DNA of 44,099 nucleotides from Clostridiales bacterium (GCA_018335855.1 JAGXRM010000056.1:1-44099); one strand, 5' to 3'. Positions 31,922-41,031 are shown, counted from the stretch's first letter. Translations and numbers: made by a program. Notes: generated from the sequence alone by a model not told the origin.

Positions 31922-32129
31922 ATGTTAACAAGAGAATAAATTTAGAACAATATGAACAAAAACTTGTCCGAATAATCTGTATATGATTAAATATAAATAG
32001 TATTAATTTTGCGATAATTTGTTTTCATTCGCCACAATGTGGCGTTATAAAAAAGTGGAGGAGGGATGAGCTAGATAATTCTGAAGTCCACAAAAGAAAG
32101 AATTAAAATTTAGGAGGGGTTTTAAAGTA

Positions 32130-33185
32130 ATGAGAAAGAAAAGTTTACTGATTGTATTCTGTATATCGATGTTAGTTCTGATGCTGGCTTTGGCCGGTTG
32201 TGGGAAGACAACAGCACCACCAGTAACTCCCCCGGTGCAAGAGCCCGAAGTACCTGATTTTGAAACTGTAGCACCCAGCAACCTGACTGTCGGTACTGCT
32301 TCCGTTGGCGGCACGTACTACCTGTATGGACAAGGTTGGGCCAATGTGGCTCAGGAAGCCCTTGGCATTCCCGTATCCGTTGAAGTAACCGACGGCCCGA
32401 ACCACAACCTGATTCTGATTCAGGACGGGGAAATTATGCTGGGCATGACCACTATGGGACCTGCTTATGAAGCATGGAACGGCCTGGAAGCATGGACCGG
32501 CGGACTTGAGCATACCGATGTTCGTTCACTGTTCCCGATGTACAACACTTACGTTCATTATATTGCTGACGCCGGCAAAGGTATCAACAGCCTGCGCGAC
32601 ATGGAAGGCAAACGAGTTGGTCTTGGGCCCTCCGCCGGTACCATCGGCACATTTGGCCCCCGTTTCTTTGATCTTCTTGGTATTAACGCCAATGTACAGC
32701 ATGGCGGTATCGGCGACCTGGTAGAAAACCAGGGCGACGGCCTGCTGGATGCCAACGGTTTCGCCGCCGGTATTCCGGTTTCCGCTTTTGTACAGTATGA
32801 AGTTACCAAAGGACCCCAGAACGTTGTATTTATCGGTATTGACGGTGAAGACCGCGAAACCATTAAAGCAGAATACCCATACTTCTCCAACGCCATCATT
32901 CCGGCAGATAAATATGCTTCGCTGAATGAAGACCTGCAAACAATTGGCGTATGGAACGTGGCGATTGCCAGCAAGTTCCTGGATGAAGAATATGTTTACA
33001 AGATTGTTAAAGCTACTTTGGAAAACAATCAGGCTATGATGGACGGACATGCCGCTGCAGTTGAAACACTTGCAGAAAACTTCGAGTACATGGACATTAT
33101 TCCTCTGCACCCCGGTGCAATGCGGTACTTCCAAGAAAAAGGCTATACCATTCCTGCACACCTGATTCCCCCTGAAGCTAAGTAA
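32130..33185 (+). CDS. TAXI-family TRAP transporter solute-binding lipoprotein
   Basis: A 351-residue exported receptor. The lipoprotein signal ends in LALAGC (Cys24). The mature part shows TAXI features (LTVGTASVGGTYYLYGQGWANV; KRVGLGPSAGTIGTFG). TAXI proteins bind small organic acids such as glutamate-type ligands, but the ligand here is unknown. TTTAGGAGGGG precedes ATG 32130. It is the first gene of a two-gene transporter. A hairpin at 33202 between it and the permease probably lowers permease expression relative to the receptor. Confidence 0.93.
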   Translation: MRKKSLLIVFCISMLVLMLALAGCGKTTAPPVTPPVQEPEVPDFETVAPSNLTVGTASVGGTYYLYGQGWANVAQEALGIPVSVEVTDGPNHNLILIQDGEIMLGMTTMGPAYEAWNGLEAWTGGLEHTDVRSLFPMYNTYVHYIADAGKGINSLRDMEGKRVGLGPSAGTIGTFGPRFFDLLGINANVQHGGIGDLVENQGDGLLDANGFAAGIPVSAFVQYEVTKGPQNVVFIGIDGEDRETIKAEYPYFSNAIIPADKYASLNEDLQTIGVWNVAIASKFLDEEYVYKIVKATLENNQAMMDGHAAAVETLAENFEYMDIIPLHPGAMRYFQEKGYTIPAHLIPPEAK

Positions 33186-33201
33186 GGCATCTGTAAAAAT
33201 T

Positions 33202-33242
33202 CCTTCCTGTCGCCCACAGACGGGTGACAGGAAGGGTTTTTA
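33202..33242 (+). terminator. Intra-operon terminator between TAXI receptor and permease
   Basis: CCTTCCTGTC (33202-33211) pairs perfectly with GACAGGAAGG (33226-33235), with GCCC/GGG pairing in the loop and TTTTT after it. Partial read-through into the permease is expected. Confidence 0.8.
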
Positions 33243-33258
33243 TGAGAGGAGGTTTCCA

Positions 33259-35259
33259 ATGACGAAGGACCTGGAAAAAGAAACTTGCGCAGCAGAAGTA
33301 CCTGAGCTCCCCATGGAGTTGGCGCCGGATACAGAGGCGGAGGTATCGAATCAAAGAGACTTCCAAGGGAGAATCGGTAAGGTCCTTGTATACTTCGCGG
33401 CTGCAGTTTCCGTTTTCCATATTTACTTTCTTGTCTTCTCACCTATGGAACAATTGCTGTTCCGGGGTTACCACCTAATGTTGCTTGGTGTTCTTGGCTT
33501 TGCCTATTTCCCCGGCTGGGTAAAAGCAAAAGAAAAAATTCACTGGATCGATTATTTAGGTATGGCCGCTATATCGGCGGTTACAATTTATATTGTATTG
33601 AATTTCAGCCGCGTACAATACTTTTTCGGTACGAACCGCGCGTCTGATTTAGACATGTGGGTTGCCTTGCTTGGAATTATCATTGTTTTGGAGTTAACTC
33701 GTCGTACGAGTGGGAATTCGCTGCCTATTCTCGCGTTAGTTTTTCTGATTTATCCTTTTGTCGGAAAATATTTGCCAGGGATTTTTATAACCCCGGCCTA
33801 TTCAGCAAAGCGCATCCTGACGTATGTTTATACTACAAACGGTATCTTCAGTGCGCCGTTGGCTATTTCCGCTAAATATATCATCCTCTTTATTATTTTT
33901 AGTTCCTTTTTGACCGTATCAGGTGTAGGCACCTATTTTGTTGAGTTTGCATTTGCCATCAGTGGTTTTGCCCGTGGCGGCCCCGCCAAGGTAGCTGTTA
34001 TTTCCAGCGCTTTGATGGGTATGATGAATGGCACATCCGCCGGTAACGTAGTTGCCACAGGAAGCCTTTCTATTCCTTTGATGAAGCGGGTTGGCTACAG
34101 TCCAACGTTTGCTGCTGCTACAGAAGCAGTCGCTTCAACAGGCGGTCAGATTATGCCGCCTATTATGGGCGCCGGTGTGTTTATTATGGCAGAAATTACC
34201 GGCATTAAGTACGAACGGATTATGATTGCCGGAATTATACCTGCTATCCTTTACTTTTTCTCGTGTTACATGATGGTTGACTATGAGGCCATTAAGCTGA
34301 AACTTTACGGCGTACCCCGCCATCTGTTACCCAGTATCCCCCAAACACTAAAGAGGGCCTATCTTTTCATCCCGGTAGTTGTGCTAATTTATGCGCTGTT
34401 GGCCGGATATTCCGTGATTATGGCAGGTTTTTGGGGAATTGTTTCCAGTTTCCTTGTCAGCTTAATATCCAAGGAAACCAGGATGGGCCCCAAACAGATT
34501 ATTGAAGCTTTGGAAAAAGGCGCCCGTGGTTCAATTCAGTTGGCCGCCGTTTGTGCCGCGGCCGGTATTATCATGGGTGTTATCGTGTTGACAGGTATCG
34601 GCGGCCGGTTTGCCGGCGTTTTGTTAGCCATTGCTGATACCAACATCCTGCTGGCCATGATTTTTACCATGGGTGTATGTATTCTTCTTGGTATGGGCAT
34701 GCCCACGACAGCAGCTTACGCTGTGGCTGCATCTGTTATGGCACCCGGTCTGGTCGTAATCACCAGGTCGAGTCCGGCTTTTGCCCATGTACCAGCTGAT
34801 ATTATTGTACTCTTGCCGCATATGTTTGTATTCTACTTCGCCTGTGTATCATCGATTACGCCTCCGGTGGCTCTCGCCGCATATGCCGGGGCGGGTATAT
34901 CCGGAAGCGATCCCATGCGGACAGGTGTAATGTCTTTCCGTCTGGGTATTGCAGCATATATTGTACCTTATATGTTCTTCTATGCTCCGGAAATTCTCGG
35001 CATCGGTTCTCCGGCTATGATTGCTTTCCGCACAGCAACGGCACTTTTGGGGATCTTAGCTCTTGCATCAGCAGTGCAGGCTTATTTCAGAGGGCACTTG
35101 AATTTGTTACAAAGGGTGCTGATGTTTGCTGCCGCAATTTCGCTGGTATCACCAAACGAAATATTCGATATCTTAGGCGTCAGCCTGATGGCCTTTGTCT
35201 TCATCTCCCACAGTCTGCCATTCTTCAAGAAGGATAAGGATGTCCCTGAAGCAGCCTAA
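33259..35259 (+). CDS. TRAP transporter fused permease (DctQM, 4TM/12TM type)
   Basis: A 666-residue membrane protein combining the small DctQ-like part (helices in about residues 35-150) and the large DctM channel. DctM signatures: MGMMNGTSAGNVVATGS, EAVASTGGQIMPPIMGAG, MGMPTTAAYAVAASVMAPG. It pairs with the TAXI receptor for Na+ or H+ driven uptake of an organic acid. GAGAGGAGG precedes ATG 33259. Perfect hairpin and T-run end the operon at 35293. Confidence 0.95.
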   Translation: MTKDLEKETCAAEVPELPMELAPDTEAEVSNQRDFQGRIGKVLVYFAAAVSVFHIYFLVFSPMEQLLFRGYHLMLLGVLGFAYFPGWVKAKEKIHWIDYLGMAAISAVTIYIVLNFSRVQYFFGTNRASDLDMWVALLGIIIVLELTRRTSGNSLPILALVFLIYPFVGKYLPGIFITPAYSAKRILTYVYTTNGIFSAPLAISAKYIILFIIFSSFLTVSGVGTYFVEFAFAISGFARGGPAKVAVISSALMGMMNGTSAGNVVATGSLSIPLMKRVGYSPTFAAATEAVASTGGQIMPPIMGAGVFIMAEITGIKYERIMIAGIIPAILYFFSCYMMVDYEAIKLKLYGVPRHLLPSIPQTLKRAYLFIPVVVLIYALLAGYSVIMAGFWGIVSSFLVSLISKETRMGPKQIIEALEKGARGSIQLAAVCAAAGIIMGVIVLTGIGGRFAGVLLAIADTNILLAMIFTMGVCILLGMGMPTTAAYAVAASVMAPGLVVITRSSPAFAHVPADIIVLLPHMFVFYFACVSSITPPVALAAYAGAGISGSDPMRTGVMSFRLGIAAYIVPYMFFYAPEILGIGSPAMIAFRTATALLGILALASAVQAYFRGHLNLLQRVLMFAAAISLVSPNEIFDILGVSLMAFVFISHSLPFFKKDKDVPEAA

Positions 35260-35292
35260 GAGCTTTTTTAAGGTACGAAACCGAAAATGATT

Positions 35293-35335
35293 AAAAAAGG
35301 CGCAAATTCTTATCAGGAATTTGCGCCTTTTTTTT
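35293..35335 (+). terminator. Rho-independent terminator, 17-bp perfect stem
   Basis: AAAAAAGGCGCAAATTC (35293-35309) pairs with GAATTTGCGCCTTTTTT (35317-35333), with further T residues. It ends the TAXI-TRAP operon. Confidence 0.9.
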
Positions 35336-35338
35336 ATA

Positions 35339-35509
35339 GGCAAGGAAATTATAACGCTCAGGGAAGCTACGATCCTTGCCGTGGGGGTTGTAAGGGGGTG
35401 TTCCCCCTTACTCTTGCGGGGTGCTCAGGGTCCTCAGACCCGCCGAAGGGGCGGCAGCCCCTAGCGGAATAAAAAAGACGTTCATCTGAAAACGCGTAGC
35501 GTCTTTTTT
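35339..35509 (+). other. Chain of stem-loops ending in a terminator, candidate structured RNA or repeat element
   Basis: Five perfect stems follow one another: GGCAAGGA (35339-35346)/TCCTTGCC (35373-35380); GTAAGGGGG (35390-35398)/CCCCCTTAC (35403-35411); GGGTC (35428-35432)/GACCC (35437-35441); GGGGC (35448-35452)/GCCCC (35457-35461); and a terminator AAAAAAGACG (35471-35480)/CGTCTTTTTT (35500-35509). There is no open reading frame of note and GC is much higher than the flanks. No promoter is visible inside 35334-35338, so it may be read from upstream, be read on the other strand, or be a dispersed GC-rich repeat. The stretch 35510-35639 beyond it holds no gene. Confidence 0.5.
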
Positions 35510-35639
35510 AGGCTTCAGCTTCACTGTTCGCTGGCAGAATTGTGTAACGTTAAAAACCGGAGAAAAACAGACATATACAAGGGTAAATCGTGGAAAACGA
35601 AGGTAGACACTAAAAATAAAAATAAATTTCCAAAAAACA

Positions 35640-35667
35640 TTGACTTTTCCCAGGAATTTGTTACAAT
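35640..35667 (+). promoter_or_regulatory. Sigma-A promoter for speD (TTGACT-16-TACAAT)
   Basis: TTGACT (35640-35645) and TACAAT (35662-35667) are 16 bases apart, about 65 bases ahead of the speD start. Confidence 0.7.
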
Positions 35668-35732
35668 TTAACTTGATGTTCAATGGACAGAGCTTATTGT
35701 TTTCAAAAAAAATATAAAGGAGGCTTCAGAAA

Positions 35733-36113
35733 ATGAGCGCATTAGGTCGTCACGTTCTGGCTGAATTCTACGGATGTCCCACAGAAATTTTAAATGATAT
35801 ACAAAAGATAGAGCGAACGATGGTTGACGCCGCGTTAGAAGCTGGCGCTGAAATCAGGGAAGTGGCATTCCATAAATTTAGTCCTCAGGGCGTAAGCGGG
35901 GTTGTGGTAATTTCAGAATCACACCTGGCGATTCACACTTGGCCCGAATTAGGCTATGCAGCTGTGGATGTATTTACTTGCGGAGACACAGTGGATCCTT
36001 GGGTGTCCTGTAATTATCTTAAAGACCATTTTTCCGCCGAGCGTTTGTCAGCTCAGGAAATAAAGCGCGGTATTTTTGAAATTGAAGTCTCCCATAAAGC
36101 GGCAAACTTCTAA
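35733..36113 (+). CDS. speD: S-adenosylmethionine decarboxylase proenzyme
   Basis: A 126-residue class 1B proenzyme. Autocleavage between Glu62 and Ser63 ([13 protein letters not shown]) creates the pyruvoyl cofactor from Ser63. Conserved HxxP-type residues HTWPE and the VDVFTCG motif (Cys at about 82) are intact. The product, decarboxylated SAM, is the aminopropyl donor for the spermidine synthase gene just below. AAAGGAGG precedes ATG 35733. Confidence 0.96.
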   Translation: MSALGRHVLAEFYGCPTEILNDIQKIERTMVDAALEAGAEIREVAFHKFSPQGVSGVVVISESHLAIHTWPELGYAAVDVFTCGDTVDPWVSCNYLKDHFSAERLSAQEIKRGIFEIEVSHKAANF

Positions 36114-36130
36114 ATAGAGGGGGGTTACGC

Positions 36131-37045
36131 TTGAGTGTACCAACCTGGAAATGGTTCATCGAATATACCCATCCTACACAGGCCCATATGCACGGTGTGG
36201 AGCGGTTCGTATTCAGTAGCAAGACTAAGTACCAGGTGGTAGAGATTATCGACACCGAATTTTATGGCAGATGCCTTGTACTGGACGGAAAAATCCAGTC
36301 CTCGGAACATGATGAATATATCTATCATGAAACACTGATCCAGCCAGCTATGATTCTGCATCCTGAACCAAAAAGCGTGATGATTATCGGCGGCGGGGAA
36401 GGAGCGGTGTTACGGGAAATCCTTCGTCACCCCAGTGTGGAACAGATTGTGATGGTAGATATCGACAGGGAAGTGGTGGAGCTTTGCAAAGAATATCTTC
36501 CCTCCTGGCACCAAGGCTCATTTAATGACCCAAAAGTTAAAGTGCTTTACATGGATGCACGCAAGTACTTACAGAAAACAGATGATGTATTCGACATTAT
36601 CTATATGGACCTGACAGAACCAATTGATGATGGCCCGTCATATCTTCTTTTTACGAAACAGTTTTATCAACTGGTTTCAGACAGACTGGCTGACGACGGT
36701 ATTATCGCACTGCAGGCAGGTTCTTTTAACCCGAGATTGTTGGAATGTCATGCGGCAGTCTGCAACACTCTGGCGACAAGCTTCCCGGTGGTTCGCTCCT
36801 ATCATTCATTTATTCCGTCTTATGACGCTGTTTGGGGCTTCGCCCTCGCTTCAAAGGTTCACGATCCTTTGGAATTAAGTATTTCTGAAGTGGACAAGCG
36901 TATAACTGCCAGGGGAATCGAAGAACTTAAATATTATGACGGCGAGACGCATCAGACGATGTTTTCCATACCCAAAGATGTCAGGACGGCCAAGGAGAAG
37001 GAAAAGCGGATTATTGCTGATGACCGCCCGTTAATTACTTACTAG
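36131..37045 (+). CDS. speE: Spermidine synthase (TTG start)
   Basis: A 304-residue aminopropyltransferase with a small N-terminal beta domain and a Rossmann fold. The motif [14 protein letters not shown] (about residues 82-95), acidic VMVDIDREV and [14 protein letters not shown] mark decarboxylated-SAM binding. TTG 36131 follows GAGGGGGG. The protein contains [11 protein letters not shown] near the C terminus, as in bacterial SpeE. It lies 17 bases after speD and upstream of ndk. Confidence 0.95.
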   Translation: MSVPTWKWFIEYTHPTQAHMHGVERFVFSSKTKYQVVEIIDTEFYGRCLVLDGKIQSSEHDEYIYHETLIQPAMILHPEPKSVMIIGGGEGAVLREILRHPSVEQIVMVDIDREVVELCKEYLPSWHQGSFNDPKVKVLYMDARKYLQKTDDVFDIIYMDLTEPIDDGPSYLLFTKQFYQLVSDRLADDGIIALQAGSFNPRLLECHAAVCNTLATSFPVVRSYHSFIPSYDAVWGFALASKVHDPLELSISEVDKRITARGIEELKYYDGETHQTMFSIPKDVRTAKEKEKRIIADDRPLITY

Positions 37046-37064
37046 TAAACGAAGGAGTGCAGCT

Positions 37065-37517
37065 ATGGAAAAGACTTATATTATGGTTAAACCTGATGGA
37101 GTGCAGCGCAATCTGGTCGGAGAGATCGTCGGCCGTTTTGAAAAGAAAGGTCTCCGGCTTGTCGGCATGAAGCTAATGCAAATATCCCGGGAGTTAGCCT
37201 CCCGGCATTACGGCGAGCATGAAGGCAAGCCTTTCTTCGGAGAACTGATTGGTTTTATTACATCCGGGCCGGTTGTGGCCATGGTTTGGGAAGGATTAAA
37301 CGCCATAAGCGTTGCCCGTACCATGATGGGTAAGACGAATCCTGTCGAGGCGGCTCCCGGGACAATCCGTGGTGACTTTGCTTTGTTTATGGGCAATAAT
37401 GTGGTGCACGGCTCCGATTCACCGGAAAGTGCCGAGAGAGAAATCAATCTCTTTTTCTCTCCGGATGAACTGGTGGATTATACAAAAGCAAGTGATTTTT
37501 GGCTGAATGGAAAATAA
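37065..37517 (+). CDS. ndk: Nucleoside diphosphate kinase
   Basis: A 150-residue kinase that keeps NTP pools balanced through a phospho-His intermediate. Signatures: [39 protein letters not shown] and the active-site [16 protein letters not shown] (catalytic His). GAAGGAG precedes ATG 37065. It is probably co-transcribed with speDE and ends at the terminator 37522. Confidence 0.97.
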   Translation: MEKTYIMVKPDGVQRNLVGEIVGRFEKKGLRLVGMKLMQISRELASRHYGEHEGKPFFGELIGFITSGPVVAMVWEGLNAISVARTMMGKTNPVEAAPGTIRGDFALFMGNNVVHGSDSPESAEREINLFFSPDELVDYTKASDFWLNGK

Positions 37518-37521
37518 TAAG

Positions 37522-37549
37522 AGAGCGCCGCTTTGTCGGCGCTCTTTTT
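37522..37549 (+). terminator. Rho-independent terminator
   Basis: AGAGCGCCG (37522-37530) pairs perfectly with CGGCGCTCT (37537-37545), followed by TTTT. Confidence 0.88.
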
Positions 37550-37571
37550 ACAATGATAAGGTGTGAACGTT

Positions 37572-38012
37572 ATGAGAAAGCTTATGATATTGCTGTTGGT
37601 AATGGTTTTTCTGGCCGGTTGCGGCAGGGGGAACTCTGATAGTGCAGCCGCTCATCTGGGCAAACCTACTGTTATTCAAGTCCAGGCAGAAGATTTTTTT
37701 CCGGTTAGTATACAAAAAAGAGCGGAAGTAAACCAGTTCATGAATATACTGGAGAAAATTAAAGTAAGACCGCTCAGCGTGGAAGAAGAGCTGAATCTTG
37801 TGCTGGTACAGGGTAAGACGCTGGATGCCGTTGAACTTCGCTTCAAGGACTCAACGGGTGCCATATATAAAGCGTTGTTGCTTTCCGATGACTCTGTCCT
37901 CGTGGTGGACGGTGCCCGCGGTGAAAACGACGGACGTCGCGAGACTTTTCTCTCGGAGCCGGGGCAAATAAAACTTCGGGATCTGGTGAATCAATTTCTT
38001 GCCGGACATTAA
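37572..38012 (+). CDS. Small lipoprotein of unknown function
   Basis: A 146-residue protein with a short lipoprotein signal, MRKLMILLLVMVFLAGC (lipobox LAGC, Cys17). The mature domain (MNILEKIKVRPLSVEEELNL, VELRFKDSTGAIYKALLLSDD) is of an unrecognised beta-rich type. ATG 37572 is chosen because AAGGTG is 8 bases upstream and the signal then has normal length; a GTG at 37563 would add three residues. Stand-alone gene convergent with the HemZ-like gene. Confidence 0.8.
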   Translation: MRKLMILLLVMVFLAGCGRGNSDSAAAHLGKPTVIQVQAEDFFPVSIQKRAEVNQFMNILEKIKVRPLSVEEELNLVLVQGKTLDAVELRFKDSTGAIYKALLLSDDSVLVVDGARGENDGRRETFLSEPGQIKLRDLVNQFLAGH

Positions 38013-38041
38013 TCATCTTTTATTGCAAAAGCAGGCTGTAT

Positions 38042-39211
38042 TTAATCAGCCTGCTTTATTATTTCCACTCCGCGACGCTCTATCAGCTGAGGGATCCGTT
38101 CCAGATAAATACGTACATCTTTTGGTGTGCTGATATTTGTCAGGGAAACATCCTGCGTAACAAATTTACTGGTAGCGCCTCCGCCTAAACCAATGATATT
38201 ATGTCGCTCCTCAATCATTAAGATGTTGTAGAGACACTGATGGTCGGGAAGGGTATAGCCGATGTTTTCCAGGCCGCCCAGAATGTCACGCTGCCGGTAT
38301 AAATAGTATGGCTGGTATGTGCCATTAACCATCTCTGTGACCTTACTGTGCATCTCTGTTGCCTCAGAAGCATCAGGCAGTGAATATGCAATCTGCTGAT
38401 CGTTAAAACGGGAAGCACGCTTCCGGGCAAAAACATGCATCGTAATATTTTCAGGTTGAAGGGCCAGGATTTGGTTTGCCGTTTCTTCAACCATCCCGGC
38501 ATCTTCCCCGGGTAACCCGATGATTACATCCATATTTACAATCTCTATGCCGTAATTTCTCGCCTTTTTTACGGCCGATATCACATCATCCGGGCTGTGC
38601 TTTCTGCCAATAAGCGCCAGCGTTGAGCTATGCATAGTCTGAGGATTTATACTGATACGCTCTACGCCGTTTTGTTTAATAACCTGAAAATGATCGTCTG
38701 TAATTGTCTCCGGCCGGCCTGCTTCAACCGTAAATTCCCGCCACACTCCAGGGAACGATTCTCGTAGTGACGTTAAAACCCGGTTTAACTCTTCCGGTTC
38801 CAGAGCAGTCGGAGTGCCGCCCCCTATATAGACTGTAAACGGGCGCATACCAGCAGCAGCCGTTTGTCTTCCTGTTTCAGAAATTTCGTGAATTAAAGAC
38901 TCAACAAATTGGCTTCTGTATTTACCTAAATCGGTAAGAGAGTGGGAAGGGAATGAGCAATAAAGGCAGCGCGAAGGGCAGAAGGGAATACCTACATATA
39001 CACTGAATAACGCAGGATCGCTGCTTTCTGCCAGCACAGGCCTTGCTGTATTCGCAACCTGCCACAGCAGGTCAAACTTGTCCCTGCTTATCCCGTAGCG
39101 GCCCTGCATGGCTTCCAGCGCATCTTCGTAGCTAAGCCCCCGGTCAAGCAAAGAATGGAGTGGTTTGGTCGGACGAACGCCCACTAAATTTCCCCAGGGT
39201 TTTACAGTCAT
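38042..39211 (-). CDS. hemZ: HemZ-like radical SAM coproporphyrinogen III oxidase family protein, short form
   Basis: A 389-residue radical SAM protein with CPSRCLYCSF (CX3CX2C cluster motif) at about residues 77-86, YIGGGTPTAL and VEAGRPETI, as in the HemN/HemZ group. It begins MTVKPWGNLVGVRPTK, which in HemZ proteins of about 500 residues lies near residue 110-120. The usual N-terminal domain is therefore missing. A good site (TTAGGGGGTG) precedes ATG 39211, so it may be a natural short form. Role in haem synthesis is family-based; the substrate is unproven. Confidence 0.82.
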   Translation of the reverse strand: MTVKPWGNLVGVRPTKPLHSLLDRGLSYEDALEAMQGRYGISRDKFDLLWQVANTARPVLAESSDPALFSVYVGIPFCPSRCLYCSFPSHSLTDLGKYRSQFVESLIHEISETGRQTAAAGMRPFTVYIGGGTPTALEPEELNRVLTSLRESFPGVWREFTVEAGRPETITDDHFQVIKQNGVERISINPQTMHSSTLALIGRKHSPDDVISAVKKARNYGIEIVNMDVIIGLPGEDAGMVEETANQILALQPENITMHVFARKRASRFNDQQIAYSLPDASEATEMHSKVTEMVNGTYQPYYLYRQRDILGGLENIGYTLPDHQCLYNILMIEERHNIIGLGGGATSKFVTQDVSLTNISTPKDVRIYLERIPQLIERRGVEIIKQAD

Positions 39212-39306
39212 AATAGCACCCCCTAATCACTATTATATACCAGAACCGGTTGTTTAAAGCTGCAATATTCAACATTAAATATGAACGTATTATGGGGGTG
39301 TGGTAA

Positions 39307-39714
39307 ATGAGGAGAGTCATCTTTCTTGTTATTCTGACAGTGGTTATTTTCGCAGCGTATGGTTATGTTGCCGTTTATTTACCGCAAACGGCTGAACACA
39401 AGCAAGTAAGAGATATGATTATCCAGGATGTGGATCTGGAGCAGATTCCCGATGGCACATACCAAGGCTCATTCAACTATGCGTCCTTTACGTATTTGGT
39501 AGAAGTAAAAATCACAGATCACAAATTTGAAAATATCAAAGTTTTACAGAACAGAGAAAGCAAACACGCCAAAGAAGCTGAAGGAGTCATCACCCGTGTC
39601 CAGCGGAACCAGACACTGCAAGTCGATACAATCAGCGGCGCCACTACCACCAGCAAAGCGCTGCTCAAAGCGATTGAAAACGCCCTGACCCTGGCGTCAC
39701 AAAAGCAAAACTAA
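39307..39714 (+). CDS. Membrane-anchored FMN-binding domain protein
   Basis: A 135-residue protein with an N-terminal membrane anchor (VIFLVILTVVIFAAYGYVAVYL) and an exported FMN_bind domain. The flavinylation-type motif DTISGATTTSKAL lies at about residues 105-117; the threonine in SGAT(T) is the usual site of covalent FMN attachment by ApbE. Likely an extracytoplasmic electron carrier (NqrC/RnfG-like fold). GGGGGTGTGG precedes ATG 39307, divergent from hemZ. No apbE is visible here. Confidence 0.88.
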   Translation: MRRVIFLVILTVVIFAAYGYVAVYLPQTAEHKQVRDMIIQDVDLEQIPDGTYQGSFNYASFTYLVEVKITDHKFENIKVLQNRESKHAKEAEGVITRVQRNQTLQVDTISGATTTSKALLKAIENALTLASQKQN

Positions 39715-39717
39715 CGT

Positions 39718-39745
39718 AAAAACCTCCAATATATTGGAGGTTTTT
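39718..39745 (+). terminator. Rho-independent terminator
   Basis: AAAAACCTCCAAT (39718-39730) pairs with ATTGGAGGTTTTT (39733-39745). Perfect stem, after the FMN-binding gene. Confidence 0.85.
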
Positions 39746-39817
39746 AAGGTAAAATTGGGAAAATATTTGAATTCTAGCAGGAGTATTTATTTTTTTATGG
39801 AACATGTTATACCATAA

Positions 39818-39832
39818 TACTGGTCATACCAG
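39818..39832. promoter_or_regulatory. Palindrome ACTGGTcatACCAGT, possible GntR/FadR-type operator
   Basis: ACTGGT (39818-39823) and ACCAGT (39827-39832) are inverted around CAT. Additional half sites ATACCA (39810-39815) and GACCA (39836-39840) flank it. The TGGTnnnACCA form suits FadR/VanR-type regulators. It lies directly before the lyase start codon, overlapping AT-rich promoter-like sequence. Confidence 0.4.
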
Positions 39833-39840
39833 TTAGACCA

Positions 39841-40944
39841 ATGATTTATCAGACTTCCACCTTTACTTTTGAGAATGTTGAACAGGGAGCCCGCAGGTTT
39901 GCAGGCCTTGAGCCGGGATATATCTATACCAGGATAGGCAACCCCAACATGACTGAACTCCAGGAGAGGATGGCCTCACTGGAAAATGGTGAGGATGCAG
40001 TATCGGCATGTTCCGGCATGGCCGCCATTTCAACCGCACTGCTGTCAATCCTAAAACAGGGTGACCATATTGTTGCTTCCAATATGCTCTATGGATGTAC
40101 CTATGATTTAATCAGCCAGATGTTGCCTGACTTTGGCATTGAGGCTTCTTTTGTTGATGCGTCAGACACAAATGCGCTGCGGGCAACCATGAGACCGAAT
40201 ACTAAAGCGCTGTATATCGAAACACCGGCTAACCCCACCATGAAAATAATTGATATCAGGGCTGCAGCAGATATTTCCCATGAGTACGGAGCGTACCTTG
40301 TTGTGGATAACACCTTTATGACCCCGTATTTACAGAGGCCGCTGGAACTGGGAGCCGATATTGTAGTCCACAGTGCGACTAAATATCTGGGGGGACACGG
40401 AGACCTGGTATCCGGGGTAATTGTGGGTCCGGAACACCTAACAAGTAAGATGAAAAAACGCTATCTGAAAGACTTGGGCGGTATCCCGAGCCCATTTGAT
40501 ATCTGGCTGCTGGCCAGGGGTATAAAAACATTGGGAGTCAGGATGGACCGGCACTGCCAGAATGCCATGTTGGTTGCCGAATTCCTGGTTAACTGTCCCC
40601 AAGTTGCCACCGTCTACTATCCCGGGCTTCCTTCTCATCCCCAGCATGAATTAGCTAAAAAACAAATGGATGGTTTTGGCGGTATGGTCTCCTTTGATTT
40701 AAAAGGCGGGCTGGATGCCGGGTGCACTCTGATGAATAACGTAAGAATGATTTCCCTGGCTGTCAGCCTGGGTTCAGTCGATTCACTGATTGAACACCCC
40801 GCCTCCATGACCCACGCCTGTGTCCCACAAGTAGAAAGGCATGCCGCTGGTTTAACGGACGGTCTTGTTCGCCTTTCCGTCGGGATTGAGGATGTGGAAG
40901 ATATTATTTCCGACTTAAAGCAGGCTCTAGATAACATTAAATAG
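39841..40944 (+). CDS. Cys/Met metabolism PLP enzyme, methionine gamma-lyase type, short N terminus
   Basis: A 367-residue fold-type I PLP enzyme. Motifs: EPGYIYTRIGNPN (substrate/PLP Tyr-Arg), IETPANPTMKIIDI, VVDNTFMTPYLQRPLELGAD and the Schiff-base Lys181 in HSATKYLGGHGD. Related gamma-lyases are near 398 residues with the lysine near 211, so about 30 N-terminal residues are missing. It begins MIYQTSTFTFENVE, where homologues still have a leading stretch ending PPIYQTSTF. No ribosome site precedes ATG 39841. Either 5' truncation or a leaderless start is possible. Substrate (Met, cystathionine, homocysteine) is not decided. Confidence 0.8.
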   Translation: MIYQTSTFTFENVEQGARRFAGLEPGYIYTRIGNPNMTELQERMASLENGEDAVSACSGMAAISTALLSILKQGDHIVASNMLYGCTYDLISQMLPDFGIEASFVDASDTNALRATMRPNTKALYIETPANPTMKIIDIRAAADISHEYGAYLVVDNTFMTPYLQRPLELGADIVVHSATKYLGGHGDLVSGVIVGPEHLTSKMKKRYLKDLGGIPSPFDIWLLARGIKTLGVRMDRHCQNAMLVAEFLVNCPQVATVYYPGLPSHPQHELAKKQMDGFGGMVSFDLKGGLDAGCTLMNNVRMISLAVSLGSVDSLIEHPASMTHACVPQVERHAAGLTDGLVRLSVGIEDVEDIISDLKQALDNIK

Positions 40945-41031
40945 CAAACCCGGCATGTAAGATGGCACCGGCTTAAAAGAGTGACTTCCGCAATCAGTGG
41001 CACAAAATAATCTAAAAATCAACAAAACAAA

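Noticed and set aside
32526-33161. A 211-codon minus-strand open frame opposite the TAXI receptor
   Set aside because: Antisense shadow with no recognisable product.
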